A DNA stretch of 64,000 nucleotides from Actinomadura latina NBRC 106108 (GTDB lineage Bacteria > Actinomycetota > Actinomycetes > Streptosporangiales > Streptosporangiaceae): assembly GCF_001552195.1 (NCBI RefSeq), contig NZ_BCQS01000005.1:248001-312000 (forward strand). The letters are read 5' to 3'. Both the position numbers and the translations under genes were made by a program. Shown piece by piece: positions 49,548-57,826 of this stretch. Numbering within the stretch: the first letter of the stretch is position 1; the number at the start of each line of letters is the position of its first letter. The notes beneath the pieces were generated by a model, which was not told the DNA's origin, did not search any database, and saw only the letters and a program-made list of their open reading frames with translations.

Positions 49548-50957
49548 TCACCGAACGACCGGGACGGGGTCCGGCACCGCGCCGGGCCCCGTTCCGCGTC
49601 CGCGCGCCCGGCGGCGGGGGGCGAGGAGGGCCAGCGGGAGGACGGCGGCCATCGCGGCGGCGCTCATGGCGAAGCCGGTCGTGTAGCCGCTCTCGCCGGG
49701 GACCACCACGATGACGACCGCGCTGACCTGCGTCCCGAGGGACGCGCCGACCGTGCGGATGAGGGTGTTGACGCCGGTCGCCACACCGGTCTCGCCCGCG
49801 GGGACGGCGGCGACGACGAGGTTCGCGACGGCCGCGTAGGCGAAGCCGAGGCCGATGCCCCTGGCCAGGCCGCCGACGTAGAGCTGCCACATGGCGGCGT
49901 GCTGGAACACCACGAACGCGTAGCCGAGGCCGGTCATCAGCGCGCCGCCGAACAGCACCATGCGCGAGCCGATCCGCCGGTCGAGCAGGCCCGCGGTCAT
50001 GCCCGCGGCGGTCATGCCGATGCTCGCGGGGAACTGGAGGAGGGCAGCCTGGGTGGCCGTCCCGCCGAAGCCGTACCCGGTGTCCTCGGGGAGCTGGACG
50101 AGCAGCGGGAACAGCAGGCCGCCCGCCATGAGCGCGTAGCCGGAGAGCAGGGACGCGGCGTTCGCCGTCCAGACACCGCGCACGCGCATCAGGCGCAGGT
50201 CGACCAGGGGCTCGGAGACGCGGCCCTCGACCAGCAGCCAGGCGCAGGCGGTCACGGCCGACAGGGCCAGCAGGCCGAGGACGCCGGGGGACGTCCAGCC
50301 CCAGTCCATGGCCTCGGTCAGCGCGGTGAGCGCGGCCACCAGCCAGGCGGCGAAAAGGACGGCGCCCCACCAGTCCACCTTGGCCGCCTCCCTGGGGGGC
50401 GGCCGCGGGACGATCCACCAGGCGAGGGCGGCGCCGGGCACCAGCCCGAGCACCGGCACCCAGAGCAGCCACCGCCAGCCGAGCAGGTCGATGATCGGCC
50501 CCGCCAGGCACCAGGAGACCGCGCCGCCGAGCCCGAGCATGGACGACATGAGGCCGACCGCGGACGCCGTCCGGGCGGGCGGGACGACGTCCCGGATGAT
50601 CGTGTACGCGAGCGGGAAGACGCCGCCGCCGATGCCGCTGAGGACCCGTCCCACCAGCATGACCGGGACGGACGGGGCGAGGGCGGCGACGACCATGCCC
50701 GCGGTCGCGATCACGAGCACGGTGAGCAGGACGCGCCGCGGCCCGTGCAGGTCGCCCAGCCGCCCGACCACCGGGGTGGCGACCGCGGCGGACAGCGTCA
50801 TCGCGGTGAGCGCCCACGCGGCGCCCGCCGGCGTGGTGTCCAGGCCGTCCTGGATCTGCGGGAGCGCGGGCGTCACCACGGCCATGGACAGCGAGTAGGC
50901 CATCACGCCGAGGAACGCGAGCAGCGGAACCAGCCCGCGCCCGCCCCGCGCCGCCAC
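49548..50957 (-). CDS. MFS drug/proton antiporter of DHA2 type
   Basis: The 469-residue protein has about 14 transmembrane helices. The family motifs include RLGDLHGPRRVLL (motif A) after helix two and the helix-five LGLGGAVSWCLAGPIIDLLG resembling the antiporter motif C. Such proteins export drugs or toxic metabolites. The start is GTG 50957. It has no adjacent regulator, and its substrate cannot be deduced. It is convergent with bldD across a tandem repeat. Confidence 0.85.
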   Translation of the reverse strand: MAARGGRGLVPLLAFLGVMAYSLSMAVVTPALPQIQDGLDTTPAGAAWALTAMTLSAAVATPVVGRLGDLHGPRRVLLTVLVIATAGMVVAALAPSVPVMLVGRVLSGIGGGVFPLAYTIIRDVVPPARTASAVGLMSSMLGLGGAVSWCLAGPIIDLLGWRWLLWVPVLGLVPGAALAWWIVPRPPPREAAKVDWWGAVLFAAWLVAALTALTEAMDWGWTSPGVLGLLALSAVTACAWLLVEGRVSEPLVDLRLMRVRGVWTANAASLLSGYALMAGGLLFPLLVQLPEDTGYGFGGTATQAALLQFPASIGMTAAGMTAGLLDRRIGSRMVLFGGALMTGLGYAFVVFQHAAMWQLYVGGLARGIGLGFAYAAVANLVVAAVPAGETGVATGVNTLIRTVGASLGTQVSAVVIVVVPGESGYTTGFAMSAAAMAAVLPLALLAPRRRARGRGTGPGAVPDPVPVVR

Positions 50958-51091
50958 CGCGTCCTCCCATACTTCGCCGCCCTAACAATCTCATATCAGG
51001 ACAAAGCACCGCCGATGGCCATGGCGGCCGTCGTCCCGCGCCTACCCGCCGGGTGCTCCGGCCGCTCGCGTGACCACGCCGCCGGCAGGGG

Positions 51092-52279
51092 TCAGGGGCC
51101 CGCGATGGCGCCGGTCCGCCGCAGTTCCGCGATGCGGTCAGGGGTCAGGTTCAGGATCTGCCGCATGACCTCGGTCGTGTGTTCGCCGAGGGTGGGGGCG
51201 AGGGCGGGAGCCGGGGAGGCGCCGCCGAGCCGCAGCGGGGAGCCGGGGGCCAGGTGGGGGCCGACGCCGGGCTGGTCGAGTCGGCCCATGAGGGGCTCGT
51301 CGTGCAGCGCGGCCGCCACTTCGGTGAAGTCGCGGTAGCGGGAGCGCAGGACGGACGTGCCCTTCAGGCCGTCCTCGACCTGGTCGCAGGTGCGGGACGC
51401 GAACCAGGGGGCGAGGACGCCGCCGAGCGCCTCCCGGTAGGTGAAGCGGTCGCCGGCGCGGCGGAAGTCGGCGCCGAGGGCGCGTTCGAGGGCGGTGCTC
51501 ACCTCGCCGAGCCCGGTGGCCTCCACGAGGTCGCGCCAGTGGCGGGCGGTGAGCACGGCGACCATGACGCGGCCGTCGGCGGTGGCGAAGTCGCGCCCGA
51601 AGTCGCCGAACAGGTGGTTGCCCAGGCGCGGCCTGGACTGGCCCAGCTGCGCCTCTGCGAGGTATCCCAGGTTTCCCGCGGTGGCCAGGGCGACGTCTTG
51701 CAGAGCTATCCGGACGCTCTGTCCCTCGCCCGTGCGCAGACGGTGCCGCTCGGCCGCCAGGAGGCCGATGGCCATGTAGAGGCCGCACGCCACGTCCCAG
51801 GCGGGCAGCGCATGATTCACCGGCTCGTCCCGGCCGGGCGGGCCCGTGATCGCGGGGAAGCCCATCGCGGCGTTCACCGTGTAGTCGACGGCGTTGCCCC
51901 CGTCGCGGGTGCCCTGGAGCTGGACGTGGATCAGATCGGGCCTCGCCGCCTTCAGCTCGTCGTAGGCGAGTCCCGGGCGCGGGGACGCGTTGGTCAGGAC
52001 GACGCCGCTCTCCGCGACGAGGCCGGCGACGACCTCGCGGCCCTCTGGCGAGCGCAGGTCGACGGTGACGGACCGCTTGCCCTTGTTCAGCCCCGCCCAG
52101 TACAGGCTCCGGCCGGACGGGGCGAGCGGCCACCGGTCGATGTCGGGGCCGCCGCCCACCTGGTCGACCCGGACGACGTCCGCGCCGAGTTGCGCGAGGG
52201 TCATCCCGCCCAGCGGCGTCGCGACGAAGCTGGACAGCTCGATCACGCGCATCCCGTCCAGCGGCAGCGTTCCCGTCAT
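51092..52279 (-). CDS. CaiB/BaiF family III CoA-transferase
   Basis: The 395-residue protein has the family III fold: GMRVIELSSFVATPLGGMTL at the start, LNKGKRSVTVDLRSPEGREV and the catalytic Asp in LPAWDVACGLYMAIGLLAAE near residue 165. The opening and the GGPDIDRWPLAPSGRSLYW stretch remind me of mesaconyl-CoA C1-C4 CoA transferases (Mct), but I cannot confirm that without alignment. No other acyl-CoA genes are adjacent, so the substrate is open. Confidence 0.82.
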   Translation of the reverse strand: MTGTLPLDGMRVIELSSFVATPLGGMTLAQLGADVVRVDQVGGGPDIDRWPLAPSGRSLYWAGLNKGKRSVTVDLRSPEGREVVAGLVAESGVVLTNASPRPGLAYDELKAARPDLIHVQLQGTRDGGNAVDYTVNAAMGFPAITGPPGRDEPVNHALPAWDVACGLYMAIGLLAAERHRLRTGEGQSVRIALQDVALATAGNLGYLAEAQLGQSRPRLGNHLFGDFGRDFATADGRVMVAVLTARHWRDLVEATGLGEVSTALERALGADFRRAGDRFTYREALGGVLAPWFASRTCDQVEDGLKGTSVLRSRYRDFTEVAAALHDEPLMGRLDQPGVGPHLAPGSPLRLGGASPAPALAPTLGEHTTEVMRQILNLTPDRIAELRRTGAIAGP

Positions 52280-52320
52280 GCAGCGATGTCTATCAGGCCC
52301 CTCCTCCGCGTTCGCGGGGG

Positions 52321-52372
52321 GATCGCGCCGGCGGGGCCGGCTCGGGGGGTTGCGGCCGCCGCCGGCGCGATC
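52321..52372. other. strong hairpin between HEPN gene and CoA-transferase gene
   Basis: GATCGCGCCGGCG (52321-52333) pairs perfectly with CGCCGGCGCGATC (52360-52372) around a 26-base loop that itself contains GC-rich inverted repeats. It lies between two minus-strand genes and could end the transcript of the upstream HEPN gene. Confidence 0.6.
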
Positions 52373-52490
52373 GTCGGGGACGCCGGGGCCGGGCCGCCGC
52401 CCTGTGCCAGGCCCATGGTGAGGGCGGGCGGAACGGCCCGGCTCCGGCGGAGGCCGGCCCCGGGGAGGTGGGACGGGCCTCCGGACATGG

Positions 52491-52988
52491 CTAGCTGGCC
52501 TCCGGGACGGGCAGGGTGGGCTGCCCGTCGATGCCGAGGGTGTCCTCGACGAGGGTGACGAAGACCTCCGCGTCGTGCACGAGCTCCTCCGCCTCGCGCG
52601 GGGTGACGGCGCGCGGGAGGCCCGCCTCGGCGGCGGCGCGCTTGTCGGCGCCGGCGGCGAAGAACGCGGCCCACTCGCGCAGTGCGGGCTCGGCCTCGGG
52701 CAGCAGCACCCACACGCTGCGCGGACGCCCGCGCCGGTGGGTCTCCAGCGGCTCCTTGGACGCCAGCACCGCGGCGGCGGCGCGCAGCGCGGCCAGGTGG
52801 GCGCAGACGTAGCGGACGGCGGGCGAGGAGGCCTCGGCCGCCTCGGCGAGGCCCATGCGGGCGGCGTGCAGCTGGCCGACGGCCGTGTGCGCCGGACGCG
52901 GCGCGGGCAGCGGACGGTGGCGTGGGCTCGGCGGCGGGACGGGCTGTGCTGCGGAGTGGACTCCGCGTGCGGTCATCGCTGCGGACAT
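52491..52988 (-). CDS. SAV_6107-type HEPN domain protein
   Basis: The 165-residue protein has a short basic lead, then the helical HEPN-like domain: LHAARMGLAEAAEASSPAVR, VCAHLAALRAAAAVLAS, RPRSVWVLLPEAEPALREWA and VHDAEVFVTLVEDTLG. I recognise the pattern as the SAV_6107 family of actinobacteria, which is usually found beside a DNA polymerase IV gene. No dinB is present here. ATG 52988 follows an AAGGAGG ribosome binding site. Function is unknown; HEPN domains are often RNases or nucleotide-binding helical bundles. Confidence 0.8.
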   Translation of the reverse strand: MSAAMTARGVHSAAQPVPPPSPRHRPLPAPRPAHTAVGQLHAARMGLAEAAEASSPAVRYVCAHLAALRAAAAVLASKEPLETHRRGRPRSVWVLLPEAEPALREWAAFFAAGADKRAAAEAGLPRAVTPREAEELVHDAEVFVTLVEDTLGIDGQPTLPVPEAS

Positions 52989-53269
52989 GTGTGCCTCCTT
53001 CCGGGCTCGGGCCGACCGGGCGGAGAGCTTCCCCTCACTCCGCCCGGCCGTCCGTCCCGCCGAAACACCGCGATCGGCGGGGACGTCGCCCTGGCGCGGG
53101 CCGCGAGTCCCGCACCAGCCTCGAACATAAGTTCGACGCATTCACAGTAAACCGCCCTGACGGCGATTCGTCAACGTGTTCGAAGGTGTGTCGTTCCCCG
53201 CAGGTCAGCGGGCATGCCGACAGTAGAGCAGCGGCGTACGACAGTTCGCCGGGCGGCGTCGGCGAAGCC

Positions 53270-54061
53270 TTACCGGGGCCGCCTGACGTGCACGGGGACG
53301 TCCGTCTCGAGGAGGCCCGGGAAGTACTCGGCGATGTGCATCGGCATCCGGACGCAGCCGTGTGACGCTGGATACTTCGGCACGTCCAGCGCGCCGTGGA
53401 AGGCGATGCCGCCGTTGAAGTAGACGGGGTTGTAGAGCCGGCCGAGGGGCGAGGTCTCCCAGCCGGCGAAGCGGCGTCCCGTCCGGAAGTCGCCCGTGCC
53501 CGTGGTGGCGTAGCGGCACCGGGCGACGGTGGCGCCGCGGTCCTTGGCGCAGTAGTACTCCCCCGAGCCGGACGAGATGTGCGAGATGAGGCGGGGCTTG
53601 CCGTCCCTGTAGAGGACGAGGTACTGCCGCTTCAGGTCGACGTCGACGCGGTTCCTCTCGCGCTTCTTGGCCATCGGACGCGGTTCCCTGGGCGCCTCCA
53701 GGGCCTCCCAGAAGGACTTGCCCAGGGTGCTCGTCTGCTTCATGCGGTTGACCGCCTGGAACGCCCACACGGCCGTCTGCGTGGACGGCCCGTACTTCCC
53801 GTCCGCCTTGCCCGGGTCGTAGTTCAGTTCCTTGAGGCGGTGCTGGAGCTCCGTGACGTCGTCGCCCTTCGCGCCCGGCTTCAGCCTGCGCCGCACGGGT
53901 GCCGGCGTAGGCGTCGGAGGCGGCGTCGCCGGCGCCGTCCTGGCCGGTGTGCCCTCCTGCGCGCGCGGAGCCGCCTGCTCCGACCCGTCGCAACCAGCAA
54001 GGGCGACGGCCGCGATCAGCAGCACCGCGCTTTTCCGCACGTCGATCGGTATCCCGCGCAT
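53270..54061 (-). CDS. L,D-transpeptidase lipoprotein with peptidoglycan-binding domain
   Basis: The 263-residue protein begins with a signal peptide ending in the lipobox LAGC (Cys near residue 24), so it is anchored on the outer face of the membrane. A Pro/Thr-rich linker leads to a PG_binding_1 domain (KGDDVTELQHRLKELNYDPG) and a YkuD domain whose catalytic motif is FHGALDVPKYPASHGCVRMP near residue 235. It should form 3-3 cross-links in peptidoglycan. It is divergent from the ybaK-like gene, 23 bp apart. Confidence 0.9.
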   Translation of the reverse strand: MRGIPIDVRKSAVLLIAAVALAGCDGSEQAAPRAQEGTPARTAPATPPPTPTPAPVRRRLKPGAKGDDVTELQHRLKELNYDPGKADGKYGPSTQTAVWAFQAVNRMKQTSTLGKSFWEALEAPREPRPMAKKRERNRVDVDLKRQYLVLYRDGKPRLISHISSGSGEYYCAKDRGATVARCRYATTGTGDFRTGRRFAGWETSPLGRLYNPVYFNGGIAFHGALDVPKYPASHGCVRMPMHIAEYFPGLLETDVPVHVRRPR

Positions 54062-54084
54062 GGAGGAAGCTTAAAGTGCTTCCC

Positions 54085-54549
54085 ATGCATCCGAATGCCG
54101 AAATCGTCGCGAAGGCCCTGCGGGACCAGGGCGCGACCGGGACCGTCGTCGAGCTTCCCGACTCCGCGCGGACGGCGCAGGCCGCGGCGGACCAGCTGGG
54201 CTGCGAGGTCGGCGCGATCGCCAACAGCCTGCTGTTCGACGCCGACGGGGCCCCGCTGCTGGTGATGACCAGCGGCGCGCACCGCGTGGATACGGCCAAG
54301 GTCGCGGCCCTGGTGGGCGCGGCGAAGGTGCGCCGGGCGACGCCGGAGTTCGTCCGGGAGGCGACCGGGCAGCCGATCGGGGGCGTGGCGCCGGTCGGCC
54401 ATCCGGCGCCGATCCGTACGCTCGTGGACGTCTGGCTGAACGGGTACGGCGAGGTCTGGGCGGCCGGCGGGCACCCGCACACCGTCTTCGCGACGTCGTA
54501 CGAGGAACTGCTGAGGATCACCGGGGGAACCCCCGCGGAGGTGGAGTGA
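54085..54549 (+). CDS. YbaK/prolyl-tRNA synthetase-associated domain protein
   Basis: The 154-residue protein belongs to the YbaK/EbsC family, which deacylates misacylated tRNAs such as Cys-tRNAPro. The central IANSLLFDADGAPLLVMTSGAHRVD, with its GAHRVD turn, and the GQPIGGVAPVGHP motif are characteristic. ATG 54085 is preferred, though weak homology might start slightly upstream. The stop overlaps the next start (TGATG), so YbaK and the ArsC-like protein are made together. Confidence 0.87.
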   Translation: MHPNAEIVAKALRDQGATGTVVELPDSARTAQAAADQLGCEVGAIANSLLFDADGAPLLVMTSGAHRVDTAKVAALVGAAKVRRATPEFVREATGQPIGGVAPVGHPAPIRTLVDVWLNGYGEVWAAGGHPHTVFATSYEELLRITGGTPAEVE

Positions 54550-54899
54550 TGGAGATCTGGCACAACCCGCGCTGCTCGAAGAGCCGCGCCGCGAAGGCCG
54601 CGCTGGACGAGGCCGGCGTCGAGTACACCGAACGCCGCTACCTGGACGAGCCGCCCACCGCGGACGAGCTGGACGAGGTGCTCAAGCGCGTCGGCGCCGA
54701 GCCGTGGGACGTGGCGCGGCTGAACGAGCCGGTCGCCAAGGAGCTCGGGCTCAAGGACATGGAGCGCGACCGGGCGCGGTGGATCGAGGTCATGGTGGCG
54801 AACCCGGTGCTGATCCAGCGTCCGATCGTGGTGACCGGCGGCGGCGCGGTCGTGGCCCGTGATGAGGAATCGGTGCGCAAGGCCCTCGACAGCCAGTGA
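54549..54899 (+). CDS. ArsC-family (arsenate reductase-like/Spx-like) thioredoxin-fold protein
   Basis: The 116-residue protein starts IWHNPRCSKSRAAKAAL, with the single active Cys at position 9 in the HNPRCSKSR motif, and ends with VLIQRPIVVTGGGAVVARD, the conserved Arg segment of ArsC enzymes. It could reduce arsenate using glutathione- or mycothiol-linked thiols, or be a YffB/Spx-like relative. No ars operon surrounds it. A GTG one codon earlier is an alternative start. Confidence 0.85.
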   Translation: MEIWHNPRCSKSRAAKAALDEAGVEYTERRYLDEPPTADELDEVLKRVGAEPWDVARLNEPVAKELGLKDMERDRARWIEVMVANPVLIQRPIVVTGGGAVVARDEESVRKALDSQ

Positions 54900-54958
54900 C
54901 AGCGGTGTGATTCTGGGGAGTCGGGGCACGTCTGCGATCGGTGACCTCCGGAGGTGCG

Positions 54959-55792
54959 ATGACAGCCCAGATGCGCACGGGCCCGGCGGCGCGCGACCCG
55001 GAGTTCCGGGGGATCGACCCGCCCGCGCTCGATCAGGTCATCAGGCAGCTGCAGGACGCGCAGAACGCGATCCAGGGCTGGCTCAACGCGCATCGTCCGC
55101 CGCCGGGGGTGTCCGCGGCCGGCTACCGGCAGGCCGACCAGGTGGCGCAGTGGGCCGCCGACCAGCTCGGGATGCTCTCGCGGCGCTACAACTACGCGAT
55201 CACCCATCCCTCCCCCGGCGGCGGGGTCGGCGCCCCGCCGCCGCCCGCGCCCGCCCCGGCGCCGGGCAGGCCCCGCAGGGCCCCCGCCGGAACGCCCCGG
55301 CCCGTCGAGCCGCCGCCGCGCAAGACCGCGCCCAAGCCGACTCCGAGGGGCGCCGGGGACATCGGCAACTTCCCCGATCGGCGGGCCGCCGCCAAAGCCG
55401 CCAAGACCGATGCCCTGGCCGTGGTGGCGGCCGTCCAGGACGGCAGGCCCGTCCCCGACTCGGTCTGGAAGCACCTCAAGGCCAACGCCGATGACCCCGA
55501 CTACACCGAGAAGCTGTACGAGCGGCTCGGGCCCGCCGCGACCGCCGACCTGCTGAAGGCGGCCGACGAGGACGGGGCGAAGGTGAAGGCCGTCCAGGAA
55601 TCGCTCGGGATCGCCGGTCACCACCTGACGATGGACGTGAAGTGGCTGCGCGCCTTCCTGGCCGAGGCCGACCGCGCGGGCGTCCGGCCCATCGCCGTCC
55701 AGGTGCTCCTGGGGGCGGACATGAGCGAGCGGACGCGCGCGGCCATCGCCGAGCTCGGTCTGCACCAACCGGAAGCGACCAACGTCGCCTGA
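54959..55792 (+). CDS. WXG100-like N-terminal domain protein with Pro-rich linker
   Basis: The 277-residue protein has no recognised enzyme motif. Residues about 20-80 form an ESX/WXG-like helical hairpin (LDQVIRQLQDAQNAIQGWLN, then a turn and QVAQWAADQLGMLSRRYN). Residues 85-130 are Pro/Ala-rich, and the C-terminal 140 residues are helical and charged. The layout matches actinobacterial proteins handled by type VII secretion. ATG 54959 has an exact GGAGG ribosome binding site. It precedes a smaller WXG protein by 17 bp. Confidence 0.7.
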   Translation: MTAQMRTGPAARDPEFRGIDPPALDQVIRQLQDAQNAIQGWLNAHRPPPGVSAAGYRQADQVAQWAADQLGMLSRRYNYAITHPSPGGGVGAPPPPAPAPAPGRPRRAPAGTPRPVEPPPRKTAPKPTPRGAGDIGNFPDRRAAAKAAKTDALAVVAAVQDGRPVPDSVWKHLKANADDPDYTEKLYERLGPAATADLLKAADEDGAKVKAVQESLGIAGHHLTMDVKWLRAFLAEADRAGVRPIAVQVLLGADMSERTRAAIAELGLHQPEATNVA

Positions 55793-55809
55793 GAGCTCGA
55801 GAGGTCGCC

Positions 55810-56142
55810 ATGGCCGCTCCCCCGCCTCCCGGGAGCCTGCCCGTGCCGCTCACCGGCGCGGCCGCCGCCAAGCTGTCCCCCACCGAGCGGCCCAACCCCG
55901 AGTACCAGCGCCTGTACCAGGCGTACGCGGACGCCTACGGCGGCATCGACCGGCTCCGGCAGGCCCTCGACGCGCCGGTGAAGACCCTGCGCGGGACGGA
56001 CGCGTGGCTGGGCCCGGAGGCGCGCACGTGGGGCGGGCGGCTCGACGCCGAGCGCGGGGCGCTGAAGAAGGCCGCCGACCGCATCCTCTGGGACATCTAC
56101 GATCGGCTCTCCGCGACGCAGCGGACCGTCCCCCGGGTCTAG
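55810..56142 (+). CDS. WXG100 family-like small protein
   Basis: The 110-residue protein forms a helical hairpin with a WLG (WXG) turn: helix one QRLYQAYADAYGGIDRLRQA, turn TDAWLGPEARTWGGRL and helix two ERGALKKAADRILWDIYDRL. This fits the WXG100 plan. With the preceding gene it makes a likely co-secreted pair. No EccC or other type VII core gene is in the window. The ATG has GAGG nine bases upstream. Confidence 0.7.
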   Translation: MAAPPPPGSLPVPLTGAAAAKLSPTERPNPEYQRLYQAYADAYGGIDRLRQALDAPVKTLRGTDAWLGPEARTWGGRLDAERGALKKAADRILWDIYDRLSATQRTVPRV

Positions 56143-56152
56143 GCTCTGTCCG

Positions 56153-56755
56153 GTGAGGGACCCGAAGCTGCGCGAGATCGACGAACGCGCCTTCCTACGC
56201 AGGCTCAACCCGATGCTGGACGTGTACGCGTCGGCGATGGAGCCGCCGGACGAGCAGCTCCCCGGCCGGCACACGATCATGGAGCGGCACGCCTCGTACC
56301 CGGGGTTCCGCGCGTTCGTGGTCGAGCGGCGGGGGGCGCTGCCCGTCCTGACCGGGCCCGTCCAGGGCTTCGCGTACGGGTTCCACGGGACGCGCGGCCA
56401 GTGGTGGCACGACGTCGTCCACCAGGCGCTGTCGGACCTGGAGGGGCCCGAGCACGCCGAGGCGTGGCTGGACGACGCGTTCGAGGTCGCCGAGCTGCAC
56501 GTCCATCCGCAGGCCCAGGGCAAGGGCCTCGGCCGGAGCCTGCTCAACGCGCTGTGCGAGGGCAGGCAGGAGCGGACGGTCGTCCTGTCGACGCTCGACC
56601 GGGCGCCGGACACCCCGGCCCGCAATCTCTACCGATCGGTCGGCATGGTGGACCTGCTGCCCCACTTCGAGTTCCCGGGCGGCGGGCCGCGCTACGCGGT
56701 CATGGGCGGGACGCTGCCCCTGGCGCCGTACTCGCCGGCGCCGAGGAGCGAGTAG
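56153..56755 (+). CDS. GNAT family N-acetyltransferase
   Basis: The 200-residue protein has GNAT motif [21 protein letters not shown] near residue 120, which binds acetyl-CoA, followed by [20 protein letters not shown] for motif B. The acceptor is unknown. It starts at GTG 56153. Its last 64 bp overlap the end of the convergent metF gene, and both reading frames look genuine, so the tail after PRYAVMGG may be a recent read-through extension. Confidence 0.85.
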   Translation: MRDPKLREIDERAFLRRLNPMLDVYASAMEPPDEQLPGRHTIMERHASYPGFRAFVVERRGALPVLTGPVQGFAYGFHGTRGQWWHDVVHQALSDLEGPEHAEAWLDDAFEVAELHVHPQAQGKGLGRSLLNALCEGRQERTVVLSTLDRAPDTPARNLYRSVGMVDLLPHFEFPGGGPRYAVMGGTLPLAPYSPAPRSE

Positions 56756-57627
56756 ACCTCGCGCGTCGCCGTCGACTTGTTGAACGTGATGAAGTGGATG
56801 CCGGGCGCGTCCTGGTCGAGCAGTTCGCGGCACAGTTCGGCGGCGTGCTCGACGCCGAGCCGCCGCACCGCCTCGGGGTCGTCCGCGACGGCGTCGAACC
56901 GGGCCCTGATCTCGGGCGGGAACGGCGCGCCGGACAGCTGCTCGGACCGCTCGATCGTGCTCAGCCGGGTCACCGGCATGATGCCCGGCAGGATCGGCAC
57001 GTCGCAGCCGGCGGCGGCGACGCGGTCGCGGAGCCGGAAGTAGTCCTCGGCGCGGAAGAACATCTGGGTGATCGCGTAGTCGGCCCCGGCCCGGCACTTC
57101 TCGATGAAGTACCGGACGTCGCTGTCGACGTCGGGCGAGCGCGGGTGCTTGTAGGGGAACGCGGCCACGCCGACGCAGAAGTCGCCGTAGGAGCGGATCA
57201 TCCGGACCAGCTCGGCGGCGTACTCGACGCCGTCGGGGTGCTTGACCCACTCGCCCATCGGGTCGCCGGGCGGGTCGCCGCGCAGCGCGAGGACGTTGCG
57301 GACGCCGGCCGCCGCGAACCGGCCGATCAGGTTGCGCAGCTCGGCCTGCGAGTGGTTCACGGCGGTGAAGTGCGCGACCGGGGTGAGCGTGGTGTCGGTC
57401 GCGATGCGCTCGACGATGTCGACGGTCGTGTCGCGGGTACCGCCGCCCGCGCCGTAGGTCACCGACACGAACGTCGGGTGCAGGGACTCCAGCTCGCGGA
57501 TCGTACGCCACAGGTTCCGCGCGCCCTTGTCGGTCTTGGGCGGGAAGAACTCGAACGAGAAGGACCTGCCTCCCGAGGCCAGCAGCTCTCGGACGGTCGG
57601 GGCCCGGTCGGGGCGTGCGCGTCGCAT
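56692..57627 (-). CDS. metF: methylenetetrahydrofolate reductase
   Basis: MetF reduces 5,10-methylene-THF to 5-methyl-THF for methionine synthesis. The 311-residue TIM-barrel flavoprotein has [12 protein letters not shown] near residue 24 (catalytic Glu), [23 protein letters not shown] and [15 protein letters not shown]. The length and motifs are complete. The ATG at 57627 follows a GGGAATGCG leader. It is divergent from the polyprenyl synthetase gene, with a 20-bp tandem repeat between them. Confidence 0.95.
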   Translation of the reverse strand: MRRARPDRAPTVRELLASGGRSFSFEFFPPKTDKGARNLWRTIRELESLHPTFVSVTYGAGGGTRDTTVDIVERIATDTTLTPVAHFTAVNHSQAELRNLIGRFAAAGVRNVLALRGDPPGDPMGEWVKHPDGVEYAAELVRMIRSYGDFCVGVAAFPYKHPRSPDVDSDVRYFIEKCRAGADYAITQMFFRAEDYFRLRDRVAAAGCDVPILPGIMPVTRLSTIERSEQLSGAPFPPEIRARFDAVADDPEAVRRLGVEHAAELCRELLDQDAPGIHFITFNKSTATREVYSLLGAGEYGARGSVPPMTA

Positions 57628-57634
57628 TCCCCAA

Positions 57635-57694
57635 GCCTACAGAAGGCCCGCGGAGCCTACGGAAGGCCCGCGGAGCCCGCCGGAGGCCCGCGGC
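57635..57694. repeat. three 20-bp tandem units upstream of metF
   Basis: GCCTACAGAAGGCCCGCGGA, GCCTACGGAAGGCCCGCGGA and GCCCGCCGGAGGCCCGCGGC follow each other without gaps, starting eight bases before the metF start codon on its 5' side. Their position in the divergent promoter region means copy changes could alter the metF leader. Confidence 0.88.
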
Positions 57695-57826
57695 GGGGCC
57701 CGAAGCCGCCGTTGTGCGTGATGCTCACCACACCTCACGGGCGTTATGTCTCTGTTCCCGGTGATCCAGTGACTTCTCACGTTCCGCGGGCAAGGTTGAA
57801 TCGCCCCAGGTGGATACGATCTCGGC

